This document shows, one piece after another, positions 1-6,691 of a stretch of 8,983 nucleotides of DNA (within the stretch, counting starts at the first letter, position 1; each line of letters starts with the position of its first letter). The notes under the pieces are model-generated. The model was not told where the DNA came from, did not search any database, and worked only from the letters and a program-made list of their open reading frames with translations. A program made the translations under genes and the position numbers. The stretch covers positions 1,232 through 10,214 of the forward strand of contig NHIT01000024.1 of NCBI GenBank assembly GCA_002171925.1. The letters are read 5' to 3'. Source of the stretch: Candidatus Pelagibacter sp. TMED196. GTDB taxonomy: Bacteria; Pseudomonadota; Alphaproteobacteria; Pelagibacterales; Pelagibacteraceae.

Positions 1-203
1 TTCATTATATATTCCTTTACCTGTTTTGGCAAACTATCAGCTACAGGGCAATTAGGTGTTGTTAAAGTCATATCGACTTTTACACTATTTTTTTTATCAA
101 TTTCTATCTTGTATATAAGACCTAGCTCATAAATATTTACAGGTATTTCAGGGTCATAGACTTTTTTAATTTCATTAATAACTTTTTCTTTTAAGTCTCT
201 CAT
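1..203 (-). CDS. sufT: SufT-like DUF59/MIP18 protein, partial (3' end beyond window)
   Basis: This frame starts with ATG 3 nt after the sufU stop and runs off the left edge after 67 complete codons, so only the N-terminal part is seen. Residues 17-31 read DPEIPVNIYELGLIY, the hallmark N-terminal motif of the DUF59/MIP18 family. The segment T48-T49-P50-N51-C52-P53 carries the family's conserved cysteine in its usual context. SufT-type members are small cytoplasmic accessory factors for Fe-S protein maturation and are often the last or next-to-last gene of suf operons. PaaD-type phenylacetate proteins share this domain, but the position directly after sufS-sufU argues for SufT. No promoter lies in the 3-nt gap, so it is surely co-transcribed with the upstream genes. 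An A-type carrier gene (sufA) might follow outside the window, but this cannot be seen. Confidence 0.9.
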   Translation of the reverse strand, partial: MRDLKEKVINEIKKVYDPEIPVNIYELGLIYKIEIDKKNSVKVDMTLTTPNCPVADSLPKQVKEYIM

Positions 204-206
204 ATT

Positions 207-671
207 TTATTTTTCTGTATTAACTACCTTTTTATTATCTTCTACAGCATGTTTAAAAGCGTGCCATGCCAATGTAGCACATTTAACTCTCATGGGAAAC
301 TTCTTTACCCCCCCTAACGACATCAAAGTTGTACTTTCGCTATCAGTCAAACTATTGACGCTCAATTTTGAACCATCTTTCAGTAAATTTAAAAAATCTT
401 CTAAAATTTTTTTTGCTACATTGAAATTTTTTCCTTTAATTACCTCTGTCATAATAGAGGCTGAAGCTATCGTTATTGCACAACCCTCACCTTCAAATGA
501 TATATCTTCTACTTTACTTTCTTTATTTAGCCTCAAAAATACATGTACCTTGTCTCCACAAAGAGGGTTATGACCTTTTGCATCCTTGTTGAAACCATCA
601 CATCTATTTTTATTTCTCGGTTTTGTACCATGATCTAAAACTATTTCTTTATATAATTCTTTTATATCCAT
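207..671 (-). CDS. sufU: SufU-type sulfurtransferase / scaffold-like protein
   Basis: This 154-residue protein has the IscU/SufU fold motifs: NPLCGD (35-40), GEGCAI (61-66) and KCATLAWHA (130-138). The presumed metal ligands are C38, D40, C64 and C131. The C64-C131 spacing is 67 residues, close to Bacillus SufU (about 62) and much longer than IscU (about 43). The IscU chaperone motif LPPVK is absent; FPMRVKCA stands in its place. These points favour SufU, a zinc protein that in Bacillus accepts persulfide sulfur from SufS, over an HscA-dependent IscU scaffold. It begins 1 nt after the sufS stop and ends 3 nt before sufT. I see no clear Shine-Dalgarno sequence, so translation may be coupled to sufS. 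It is odd that a SufE gene, normally the alternative sulfur acceptor, lies in the same operon. Confidence 0.93.
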   Translation of the reverse strand: MDIKELYKEIVLDHGTKPRNKNRCDGFNKDAKGHNPLCGDKVHVFLRLNKESKVEDISFEGEGCAITIASASIMTEVIKGKNFNVAKKILEDFLNLLKDGSKLSVNSLTDSESTTLMSLGGVKKFPMRVKCATLAWHAFKHAVEDNKKVVNTEK

Positions 672-672
672 T

Positions 673-1890
673 TTAATTATTAAATATTTTATTACATTTT
701 TTTATCGAATTACTTAAAATATCTATATCCTCTTTTGAATTATAAATGCCCAAAGATACTCTAGCCGATGCAGGTATCCCCATTTTTTCATGAAGTATTT
801 GACAACAATGATGGCCAGCTCTTATTGCTACACCATCCTCGTCTAATATTGTTGCAATATCATGTGGATGAATACCTTTTATGGTAAAGGAAATTATTGA
901 TCCCCTATCTTTTGGCTCACCAATAATTTTTACTGAGTTATTTTTTTTTATTTTTTCTAAACCATATTCTAAAATTTCTTTCTCATGTTTCATGATTTTT
1001 TTTATTCCCACATCATCTATGAATTTGATAGATTCAGAAAATCCAACTACCTCTGCAGTTTGTAATGTTCCTGCCTCGTATTTTGTTGGACTACCTGGAA
1101 ATGTAATATTATCTTTTTTAACTTCCTCTATCATACCGCCACCACCTTGGTATGGAGGCAAAATATCCAACCATTTTTTTTTAGCATAAAGAATGCCAAC
1201 ACCAGTTGGTCCATACATTTTGTGGCATGAGATTGCATAAAAGTCACAACCTAATTCTTGCATGTCTAATTTAACATGCGGTGCGCCTTGGCAGCCATCA
1301 ACTAGAACTGGAATTTTTTTCTGTCTTGCAAGATCAACGACTTTTTTAATTGGCAATATTGCTCCAGTTACATTCGATATATGAGTAATGGCAATAATTT
1401 TTGTTTTATTAGTAATTAATTTTTTAATCTCGTCAATATCAACTTCTCCTTTGTCATTGCATTTAGCAAACTTTATAAGTGCTCCTTTCTTTTCTCTGAT
1501 AAAGTGCCATGGAACATAATTTGCGTGATGTTCTAATTCTGTTATTAAAATTTCATCACCACTTTCAATAAATTTTTCGCCATAAGTTGACGCAACTAAA
1601 TTTATAGCCTCTGTTGCGTTTTTGGTAAAAATAATTTCCTCTCTGGACTTTGCGTTAATATATTTCCGCATAAGGTCTCTCGTTTCTTCAAAACGATTTG
1701 TTGCTGTTACTGCTAGTGAATGAACACTTCTGCCTACATTTGAAAATTCTTGAGAATAAAATTTTGAAATTCTATCAATTACAACTTTAGGTTTTTGTGA
1801 TGAATTTGCACTATCAAGATAAACCAACCGTTTACCGTTTATTTTATTTTTAAAGATTGGAAATTTTGATTTAATCTCTTTAGTATCCAT
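673..1890 (-). CDS. sufS: SufS cysteine desulfurase (PLP-dependent, group II)
   Basis: SufS removes sulfur from L-cysteine, giving alanine and an enzyme persulfide that is passed to SufU or SufE. The 405-residue length matches the family. The PLP lysine is K224 in SCHKMYGPTG. The cofactor-stacking histidine lies in ELEHHANYVPW (118-128), and D198 in VLVDGCQGAPH is the expected pyridine-N contact. RAGHHC (357-362) contains the catalytic cysteine C362, in the short lobe typical of SufS rather than IscS. H341-P342-H343-D344 is the HPHD motif. Its second His corresponds to the Bacillus SufS residue that binds the SufU zinc (from memory), whereas E. coli SufS, which uses SufE, has a different sequence there. 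The start overlaps the end of sufD by 11 nt, indicating translational coupling. Confidence 0.97.
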   Translation of the reverse strand: MDTKEIKSKFPIFKNKINGKRLVYLDSANSSQKPKVVIDRISKFYSQEFSNVGRSVHSLAVTATNRFEETRDLMRKYINAKSREEIIFTKNATEAINLVASTYGEKFIESGDEILITELEHHANYVPWHFIREKKGALIKFAKCNDKGEVDIDEIKKLITNKTKIIAITHISNVTGAILPIKKVVDLARQKKIPVLVDGCQGAPHVKLDMQELGCDFYAISCHKMYGPTGVGILYAKKKWLDILPPYQGGGGMIEEVKKDNITFPGSPTKYEAGTLQTAEVVGFSESIKFIDDVGIKKIMKHEKEILEYGLEKIKKNNSVKIIGEPKDRGSIISFTIKGIHPHDIATILDEDGVAIRAGHHCCQILHEKMGIPASARVSLGIYNSKEDIDILSNSIKKCNKIFNN

Positions 1891-3133
1891 GTATTTGAAG
1901 TTCTATTTTATTTTCAACAAATTTTCTTAAAGTGCTACTTTTAATATCACTGATTATTTCATTTAAAAATCCATTAATTAAAAGCTGTATCGCTTCCTTC
2001 TTGGTCAATCCTCTTGTCATTAAATAGTGAATTGAGTTTTCATCAATACTTCCTGATGTTGATCCGTGAGAACATTTCACATCATCAGCATAAATTTCTA
2101 GTTCGGGTTTAGAATTAAATTCAGAGTTATCATCTAAAAGTAATGCTTTACTTAATTGATATGCGTTTGTTTTTTGAGCAATATCTTTGACATAAATTTT
2201 TCCTTGATAAATTCCTTTGCCTTCCGAATCTAAAACATTTTTGATTTTTTGATAACTTTTACAATTAGGAACCAAATGATTAACTTTGGTTTTAATTTCT
2301 TGATGTTCATCATTATCTAAAAAAAGAGCAGCTTTAATCTCACATTCAGAATTTTCACCCTCTAAATCAATATTAATATCCTGCTTATTAAATTTTAAAC
2401 CAGAAGAAAAAATATAGCTTGAAAAATAAGAGTTGGATTTTAGTTTATTATTTGAAAACTTATGGAAGTAACCATCGCTTTTGCCAGATTGAATACAAAT
2501 ATTTTTATATTTCGAGTTTTCAAAAAGTATTGTGCTATCATATGAGTTATTAATAAACTTATTTTTTGACTTATTTATTGTGTAATTAATAGTATGCAAT
2601 TCTGAATTTTTTCTGATGACTATTTTGTTTTTATTATTAAGTATTTGGTTCGAAAGATCTTCCGTAAAAAGATTATAAATAACTAACACTTTTTCAAATT
2701 TATATCCCTCTTTAACTTCTAAATAATATCCATTATTTGATAAAGCATGGTTTAAACAAATAAATGGGTTTTTGCTTTTTTTTTCAGAAAATTTTTCTTC
2801 ATGATAATTAGATATTTTTATTTTACTTTTATCCTCAAATTTAAACTCACTTTTAATTAGTTTGCCGTTAACTAAAAACATATAGTTATGATCAAAATCT
2901 TTTATTAATTTAATATCTGTATCTTTAGAGTTTGAATTATCTAAATTTAGCTTTTTAAAGTTTTTTGAAAATATTACTTTAGTATCTGAAAACTTCCAAT
3001 CTTCCTCTTTTTTGCTTGGAAAACCTGTACTATTAAATGCATTTAAATTTTCTATCCTAAAAATTTTGTCATCATTGTTTAAAATATTTATTTTATCAAT
3101 TTCGTTAGAATCGATTTTAAAATTTTCAATCAT
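1880..3133 (-). CDS. sufD: SufD, Fe-S cluster assembly scaffold subunit
   Basis: SufD pairs with SufB and the SufC ATPase to form the SufBC2D scaffold in the cytoplasm. The N-terminal motif TGFPSKKEEDWKFS (36-49) corresponds to the GLPxxKxEDWKYT signature of SufD proteins. The middle of the protein is a diverged, Lys/Asn/Ser-rich beta-helix region. The C-terminal SufBD core is well conserved: DVKCSHGSTSGSIDE (351-365), with C354 and H356, the latter equivalent to E. coli SufD H360 at the SufB-SufD interface. This is followed by LMTRGLTKKEAIQLLINGFLNEI (371-393), which contacts SufC. At 417 residues it has the normal length. The ATG directly abuts the sufC stop with no gap, and the 3' end overlaps sufS by 11 nt. 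Confidence 0.95.
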   Translation of the reverse strand: MIENFKIDSNEIDKINILNNDDKIFRIENLNAFNSTGFPSKKEEDWKFSDTKVIFSKNFKKLNLDNSNSKDTDIKLIKDFDHNYMFLVNGKLIKSEFKFEDKSKIKISNYHEEKFSEKKSKNPFICLNHALSNNGYYLEVKEGYKFEKVLVIYNLFTEDLSNQILNNKNKIVIRKNSELHTINYTINKSKNKFINNSYDSTILFENSKYKNICIQSGKSDGYFHKFSNNKLKSNSYFSSYIFSSGLKFNKQDINIDLEGENSECEIKAALFLDNDEHQEIKTKVNHLVPNCKSYQKIKNVLDSEGKGIYQGKIYVKDIAQKTNAYQLSKALLLDDNSEFNSKPELEIYADDVKCSHGSTSGSIDENSIHYLMTRGLTKKEAIQLLINGFLNEIISDIKSSTLRKFVENKIELQIHGY

Positions 3134-3868
3134 TTAATTTATTTTTTTATAACCTTTTTTTTCTAACTCTAATGCAAGTTCTCTAGTTCCTGATTTGATT
3201 ATTTTGCCATCTGATAAAACATGAACATAATCTGGTTTAATATAATCAAGAAGTCTTTGATAATGAGTTATAACTAAAAAAGCTTTATCTTTATTTCTTG
3301 ATAAATTAACACCATCAGAAATAGTTTTAAGTGCGTCGATGTCCAATCCAGAGTCTGTCTCGTCTAAAACAACGAAATTTGGATCTAAAATTTTCATTTG
3401 GAGAATTTCATTTTTTTTCTTTTCTCCTCCTGAAAAACCTACATTAAGTTGTCTAGAAAGGATCTTTTCATCAATGCCTAATTCCTTTGATTTTTCTTTA
3501 ACTAATTTTAAAAAATTAACAGTGTCGATTTCTTTTTGGCCCCTAGCTTTTCTAATAGTATTTAAAGAAGTTTTAAGAAAATTATTTGTATTAACACCGG
3601 GAATTTCTAACGGATATTGAAATGCTAAAAAAATTCCTTTTTGTGCTCTTTCTTCTACTGATATAGCACTAAGATCTTTGCCTTGATATTTTAATTCACC
3701 CGTTATTTCATAACCACTTTTTCCAGATAAAATATTTGCCAAAGTGCTTTTGCCAGACCCATTTGGACCCATAATTGCATGAACTTCTCCGGGATTAATT
3801 TTTAAATTTAAACCTTTAAGAATACTTCTGTTGTTAATCGATGCTTTAAGATTTTTAATTTCCAACAT
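3134..3868 (-). CDS. sufC: SufC, ABC-type ATPase of the SUF complex
   Basis: SufC is the soluble ABC ATPase that drives conformational change in the SufBC2D scaffold; it is not a transporter subunit, and no permease gene is present. All nucleotide-binding motifs are visible in 244 residues: Walker A GPNGSGKST (34-42), Q-loop Q84 in LAFQYPLEIPG, signature FSGGEKKKNEI (145-155), Walker B VVLDE (166-170), D-loop SGLD (173-176) and H-loop H202. The FSGGEKKKNEI signature and the TDSGLDIDAL segment are specific to SufC. K152 matches the regulatory lysine of E. coli SufC. The start overlaps the end of sufE by 14 nt and the stop abuts sufD. An AGG triplet about 10 nt upstream of the ATG is a possible weak ribosome-binding site. 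Confidence 0.98.
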   Translation of the reverse strand: MLEIKNLKASINNRSILKGLNLKINPGEVHAIMGPNGSGKSTLANILSGKSGYEITGELKYQGKDLSAISVEERAQKGIFLAFQYPLEIPGVNTNNFLKTSLNTIRKARGQKEIDTVNFLKLVKEKSKELGIDEKILSRQLNVGFSGGEKKKNEILQMKILDPNFVVLDETDSGLDIDALKTISDGVNLSRNKDKAFLVITHYQRLLDYIKPDYVHVLSDGKIIKSGTRELALELEKKGYKKIN

Positions 3869-4268
3869 TTTTTAATTTACCTATCATAATTTCTATCATT
3901 TCATAAAAACCCGTTTTTCTACTCATGGTCAGTAACTCGTCCATTTTAATTTTTTTAAAATCGTTTGCAGTAATTTTTTTTGCTTCCTCTATTGGTAAAG
4001 AATTAAAAATATCAATTAAAATATAGGCATACCCCGCTGAAACCATAGCCTTACTCCAAGATTTAAAGCGTCCATTTTCATAATCTACGAATAACTCAAA
4101 CTGGCAGCTTTTTACTTTATTTTTATCTGTTCTTCTTTCTTTGCTTAGAGGGTCCTCATTCAATTTTTCACCCAATGATATAAGCCATCTATAAACTTCT
4201 AGACTTTCTATAGCCTTTAAAGATTCAATATTGTTTTTGTACTCGTTAAGTTTGATATCTAGTTTCAT
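3855..4268 (-). CDS. sufE: SufE-family sulfur acceptor
   Basis: SufE accepts the persulfide from SufS and delivers it to SufB. This 137-residue protein matches E. coli SufE (138 residues) in length and layout. An N-terminal helical region contains YRWLISLGEKL (26-36). The sulfur-accepting cysteine is C55 in KVKSCQFELFV, aligning with E. coli C51 in IQGCQSQVW. C-terminal SRKTGFYEMI (116-125) aligns with the SRSQGLEAMI segment, R117 corresponding to the conserved arginine. The central helix reads VSAGYAYILIDIFNSLP where other SufE proteins have a VKGL-type motif, so it is somewhat diverged. It starts 1 nt after the VOC gene and overlaps sufC by 14 nt. Its placement between sufB and sufC, alongside a sufU in the same operon, is unusual. 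Confidence 0.92.
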   Translation of the reverse strand: MKLDIKLNEYKNNIESLKAIESLEVYRWLISLGEKLNEDPLSKERRTDKNKVKSCQFELFVDYENGRFKSWSKAMVSAGYAYILIDIFNSLPIEEAKKITANDFKKIKMDELLTMSRKTGFYEMIEIMIGKLKNVGN

Positions 4269-4269
4269 T

Positions 4270-4701
4270 TTATTTCTTAAATAATGTATTAGGATTTTTC
4301 ATAGTTTTTATTTCCATACAATTTCCATTTGTGTCCTCTAGGAACATAGTCTCTTGTTCGATATCTTCACCTTCAAATCTTATATACGGTGGGTCTATAA
4401 ACTTGATTTTTTTTTTAATAAGCCTCTCTTTTAATTTTTTAAAAGTTTCAGCGTCTAAATGAACTCCAAAATGTGGAACAGTGACATTACCCATATCTAC
4501 ATTGTGTCTTTCACTTATATTTTTTTTACTAGGATCTGTTGCATGCAATGTTAATTCGTTTCCCCAAAAATTAATATCCGCCCACGCATCTGGATATTTA
4601 AATTCTGCATTACCTCTGCTACAACCCAAAGTATCACAATAAAATTTTATTGCTTTATCCAAGTCTCCTGCCGGTATAGCTAAATGAAATCTATTTTCCA
4701 T
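4270..4701 (-). CDS. VOC-superfamily (glyoxalase/dioxygenase-fold) protein of unknown substrate
   Basis: This 143-residue protein has two beta-alpha-beta-beta-beta modules. Module 1 begins FHLAIPAGDLDKAIKFYCDTLGC (5-27) and module 2 begins PHFGVHLDAETFKKL (76-90), ending LEDTNGNCMEIKTM (121-134). Candidate metal ligands are H6, H77 and E130, with E49 or H53 in NELTLHA as the fourth. That pattern fits an active metal-dependent VOC enzyme such as a lyase, isomerase or dioxygenase. The sequence resembles a widespread uncharacterised family annotated only as 'glyoxalase' or 'VOC family'; I cannot name a substrate. Its ATG overlaps the sufB stop by 1 nt (TAATG) and sufE follows after 1 nt, so it is translated as part of the suf operon. 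A purine-rich AGAGGG about 13 nt upstream is a distant possible ribosome-binding site. A 10-A run on the coding strand (4407-4416) is a potential slippage site. Confidence 0.88.
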   Translation of the reverse strand: MENRFHLAIPAGDLDKAIKFYCDTLGCSRGNAEFKYPDAWADINFWGNELTLHATDPSKKNISERHNVDMGNVTVPHFGVHLDAETFKKLKERLIKKKIKFIDPPYIRFEGEDIEQETMFLEDTNGNCMEIKTMKNPNTLFKK

Positions 4702-6137
4702 TAACCCACGCTTCCCTCTAAACTAATACCAACTAATTTTTGAGCCTCTACAGCAAATTCCATTGGTAATTGTTGTAAAACTTCTTTACAGAAACCATTT
4801 ACTATTAAACTTACTGCCTCTTCCTGGTTAAGTCCCCTTTGATTGCAATAATATAATTGTTCCTCATTTATTTTTGATGTTGTTGCTTCGTGCTCAACTG
4901 TTGAGGATGAATTTTTATTTTTAATGTAAGGAACGGTATGTGCTCCACATTTATTTCCCATAAGAAGTGAGTCACATTGCGTATAATTTCTTGAATTTTT
5001 TGCTTTTCTAGATATATCAACTAAGCCTCTGTAAGTGTTATCAGCTTTCCCAGCTGATATTCCTTTTGAAATAATTTTACTTTTTGTATTTTTTCCTAGA
5101 TGGATCATCTTTGTCCCGGTATCTGCTTTTTGATGATTATTAGTTATAGCTATTGAATAAAATTCTCCAACAGAATTGTCTCCTTGAAGTATACAACTTG
5201 GATATTTCCAAGTTATAGCTGAACCAGTTTCAACTTGTGTCCATGAGATTTTTGAATTTTTTCCACGACAAGCTCCTCTTTTAGTTACAAAATTATATAT
5301 TCCTCCAACTCCATCTTTGTCGCCAGGATACCAATTTTGAACTGTAGAATATTTTATTTCTGCATCATCTAATGCTACCAACTCTACGTTTGCGGCATGT
5401 AATTGATTTTCATCACGCATTGGTGCTGTGCAACCCTCAAGATAGCTTACATAACTACCCTTATCAGCAATTATTAATGTTCTTTCAAACTGGCCTGTTT
5501 CTGAAGCATTGATTCTAAAATAAGTCGAAAGCTCCATAGGACATCTAACGTTTGGCGGTATATAAACAAAAGAACCGTCTGTGAAAACTGCGGAATTAAG
5601 TGTTGCAAAATAATGATCAGTAATAGGTATTACCGAACCTATATATTTTCTTACCAAGTCCGGATGTTTTTGTATTGCTTCAGATATTGAACAAAAAATT
5701 ATTCCTTTTTTGGTAAGTTCTTCTTTATATGTTGTTGCTACAGATACTGAGTCGAATACCGCGTCTACAGCAACACCGCTTAGTTTCTTTTGTTCATCTA
5801 AAGGAATTCCAAGTTTTTTGTATGTTTCGATTAATTTAGGATCAACTTCGTCGAAACTTTTTGGTTTACTCGAAGCACTTTTAGGTGCGGAATAATAATA
5901 TAAGTCTTGATAATTTATTTTAGGATATTTTGGTTTTTGCCAATTTGGCTCTTTTAAGTTTTTTAATCTACTAAAAGCCTTAAGTCTCCAATCTAACATC
6001 CATTTAGGTTCATTTTTCATTTGAGATATAAATTTTATTGAATTTTCATTCAGACCTTTGGGAGCTCTTATATTCTCAATATCAGTTGTGAAACCGTATT
6101 TATATTCTTGATTGGTATTTATATTTTGATTTTTCAT
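4701..6137 (-). CDS. sufB: SufB, Fe-S cluster assembly scaffold subunit
   Basis: SufB carries the nascent cluster in the SufBC2D complex and receives sulfur from SufE or SufU. The 478-residue length is typical. The conserved C-terminal core includes [18 protein letters not shown] (387-404) and [23 protein letters not shown] (414-436). H416 and E417 correspond to the E. coli SufB H433/E434 pair. C388 corresponds to C405, the key internal cysteine, and C236 in SYLEGCTAP to the sulfur-entry cysteine C254 (alignment from memory). [33 protein letters not shown] is the characteristic SufB C-terminus and separates it from the SufD paralog. It starts 11 nt after the iscR stop and its own stop overlaps the VOC start by 1 nt. 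No strong Shine-Dalgarno sequence precedes it. Confidence 0.98.
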   Translation of the reverse strand: MKNQNINTNQEYKYGFTTDIENIRAPKGLNENSIKFISQMKNEPKWMLDWRLKAFSRLKNLKEPNWQKPKYPKINYQDLYYYSAPKSASSKPKSFDEVDPKLIETYKKLGIPLDEQKKLSGVAVDAVFDSVSVATTYKEELTKKGIIFCSISEAIQKHPDLVRKYIGSVIPITDHYFATLNSAVFTDGSFVYIPPNVRCPMELSTYFRINASETGQFERTLIIADKGSYVSYLEGCTAPMRDENQLHAANVELVALDDAEIKYSTVQNWYPGDKDGVGGIYNFVTKRGACRGKNSKISWTQVETGSAITWKYPSCILQGDNSVGEFYSIAITNNHQKADTGTKMIHLGKNTKSKIISKGISAGKADNTYRGLVDISRKAKNSRNYTQCDSLLMGNKCGAHTVPYIKNKNSSSTVEHEATTSKINEEQLYYCNQRGLNQEEAVSLIVNGFCKEVLQQLPMEFAVEAQKLVGISLEGSVG

Positions 6138-6148
6138 CTAGTTAATAT

Positions 6149-6562
6149 TTAAATTTTTTTTTCTACAAGATCACTTAAACTTTTATTGTCGAAGAAGTTA
6201 TTAATGTGTTTTTCTAAATCGTCCCAAAGATTATGAGTTATACACTTTACATTTTTTCCATTGCAACCCTTTTTTGACTCTTTTTTGCACTTAAGGGTTT
6301 TTATCTCTTCATCTACAGCAGAAATAATATACGATATTTTAATTTCTTTTGGATTTTTTTCTAAAACATAACCGCCATATGAACCTCTGCTACTTCTTAC
6401 TAATTTTTTATCTTTTAGTTTTGAAAATAATTGCTCTAAATACGATAGAGAAATATTTTGCCTTAAAGCTATATCATTTAAGGAAACTGGCTTTGCTCTC
6501 TGGTTCGACGCTATATCGGCCATTGCCATAACTGCATAACGACCTTTTGAAGTAAGTTTCAT
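6149..6562 (-). CDS. iscR: IscR-type Rrf2-family Fe-S sensing transcriptional regulator
   Basis: The N-terminus, MKLTSKGRYAVMAMADIA, and the winged-helix segment ISLSYLEQLFSKLKDKKLVRSSRGSYGGY (37-65) are close to E. coli IscR. This includes E43, the residue that governs discrimination between IscR site types. The cluster-binding region has C92, C100, C107 and H110, equivalent to E. coli C92, C98, C104 and H107. The protein is therefore expected to bind a [2Fe-2S] cluster and repress or activate according to cluster supply. The Cys-Cys spacings (7 and 6 residues between) are longer than in E. coli (5 and 5) because of a Lys/Gly-rich loop. It has 137 residues and lacks the long E. coli C-terminal tail. 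As first gene of the suf operon it probably autoregulates through the box overlapping its promoter. RirA and NsrR are related alternatives, but the CLTH-like CITH motif and E43 favour IscR. Confidence 0.93.
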   Translation of the reverse strand: MKLTSKGRYAVMAMADIASNQRAKPVSLNDIALRQNISLSYLEQLFSKLKDKKLVRSSRGSYGGYVLEKNPKEIKISYIISAVDEEIKTLKCKKESKKGCNGKNVKCITHNLWDDLEKHINNFFDNKSLSDLVEKKI

Positions 6563-6584
6563 TTTAGTACTAGTTTATTGCACT

Positions 6585-6613
6585 TTTTTAGTTATTCCCA
6601 CTAAAATAGTCAA
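6585..6613 (-). promoter_or_regulatory. Candidate promoter of the iscR-suf operon
   Basis: On the minus strand TTGACT (6613-6608) is a near-perfect -35 element. A 17-nt spacer leads to TAAAAA (6590-6585), a weak -10. The predicted transcription start would be near 6578, leaving a leader of roughly 16 nt before the iscR ATG at 6562. The weak -10 fits a promoter that is regulated, but this is inference; in such A+T-rich DNA other -10 choices are possible. Confidence 0.5.
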
Positions 6614-6615
6614 CT
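6593..6615 (-). promoter_or_regulatory. Candidate IscR-binding site (type-1-like Fe-S box)
   Basis: The minus strand reads TTGACTATTTTAGTGGGAA (6613-6595). It has an imperfect dyad GACTA-TTT-TAGTG, with ACTA/TAGT arms perfect and one mismatch in the outer pair. This closely resembles the type-1 IscR operator pattern (GACT, A+T spacer, AGTC, then GGGAAT-like flank) known from E. coli iscR and predicted in other proteobacteria. It overlaps the -35 element of the iscR promoter and lies 31 nt upstream of the iscR start, as expected for autoregulation. The comparison is from memory, not from a motif search. Confidence 0.55.
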
Positions 6616-6668
6616 TCATAAAAAAATAATTTGTCGCTGAAAAACATGTTATAAATCTATTTTTTTTT

Positions 6669-6687
6669 GAAAATAATTATCATTATT
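6669..6687. promoter_or_regulatory. Candidate Fur-like box upstream of the hydrolase gene
   Basis: The plus strand reads GAAAATAATTATCATTATT. Its reverse complement AATAATGATAATTATTTTC matches the classical 19-bp Fur box GATAATGATAATCATTATC at 16 of 19 positions. It contains perfect inverted arms AATAAT-TATC-ATTATT. It ends 4 nt before the hydrolase ATG and lies about 55 nt upstream of the suf -35 element, so the hydrolase is the more likely target. High A+T content raises the odds of a chance match, and alphaproteobacterial Fur/Mur/Irr proteins may prefer different sequences, so confidence is modest. Confidence 0.3.
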
Positions 6688-6691
6688 AAAT

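Noticed and set aside
207..671. IscU rather than SufU
   Set aside because: The long C64-C131 spacing, the absence of an LPPVK motif and the suf operon context favour SufU.
881..1189. Plus-strand open frame of about 102 codons inside sufS
   Set aside because: It is antisense to a clearly conserved sufS, has no recognisable motif or start signal, and its composition is that of a shadow frame. The same applies to plus-strand frames at 292-573, 3339-3620, 5710-5895 and 6349-6531.
3134..3868. SufC as ATPase of an ABC transporter
   Set aside because: The signature FSGGEKKKNEI and the flanking sufB/sufE/sufD genes identify SufC, and no permease gene is nearby.
6643..6650. AACATGTT palindrome in the iscR-hydrolase intergenic region
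   Set aside because: It is only 8 bp, has no partner copy and matches no operator I can name, so chance is the simplest explanation. The TAGTACTA palindrome at 6565-6572 was dismissed for the same reason.
6661..6668. T8 tract as a rho-independent terminator
   Set aside because: No GC-bearing hairpin precedes it, and it lies between divergent genes where no transcript is expected to end.
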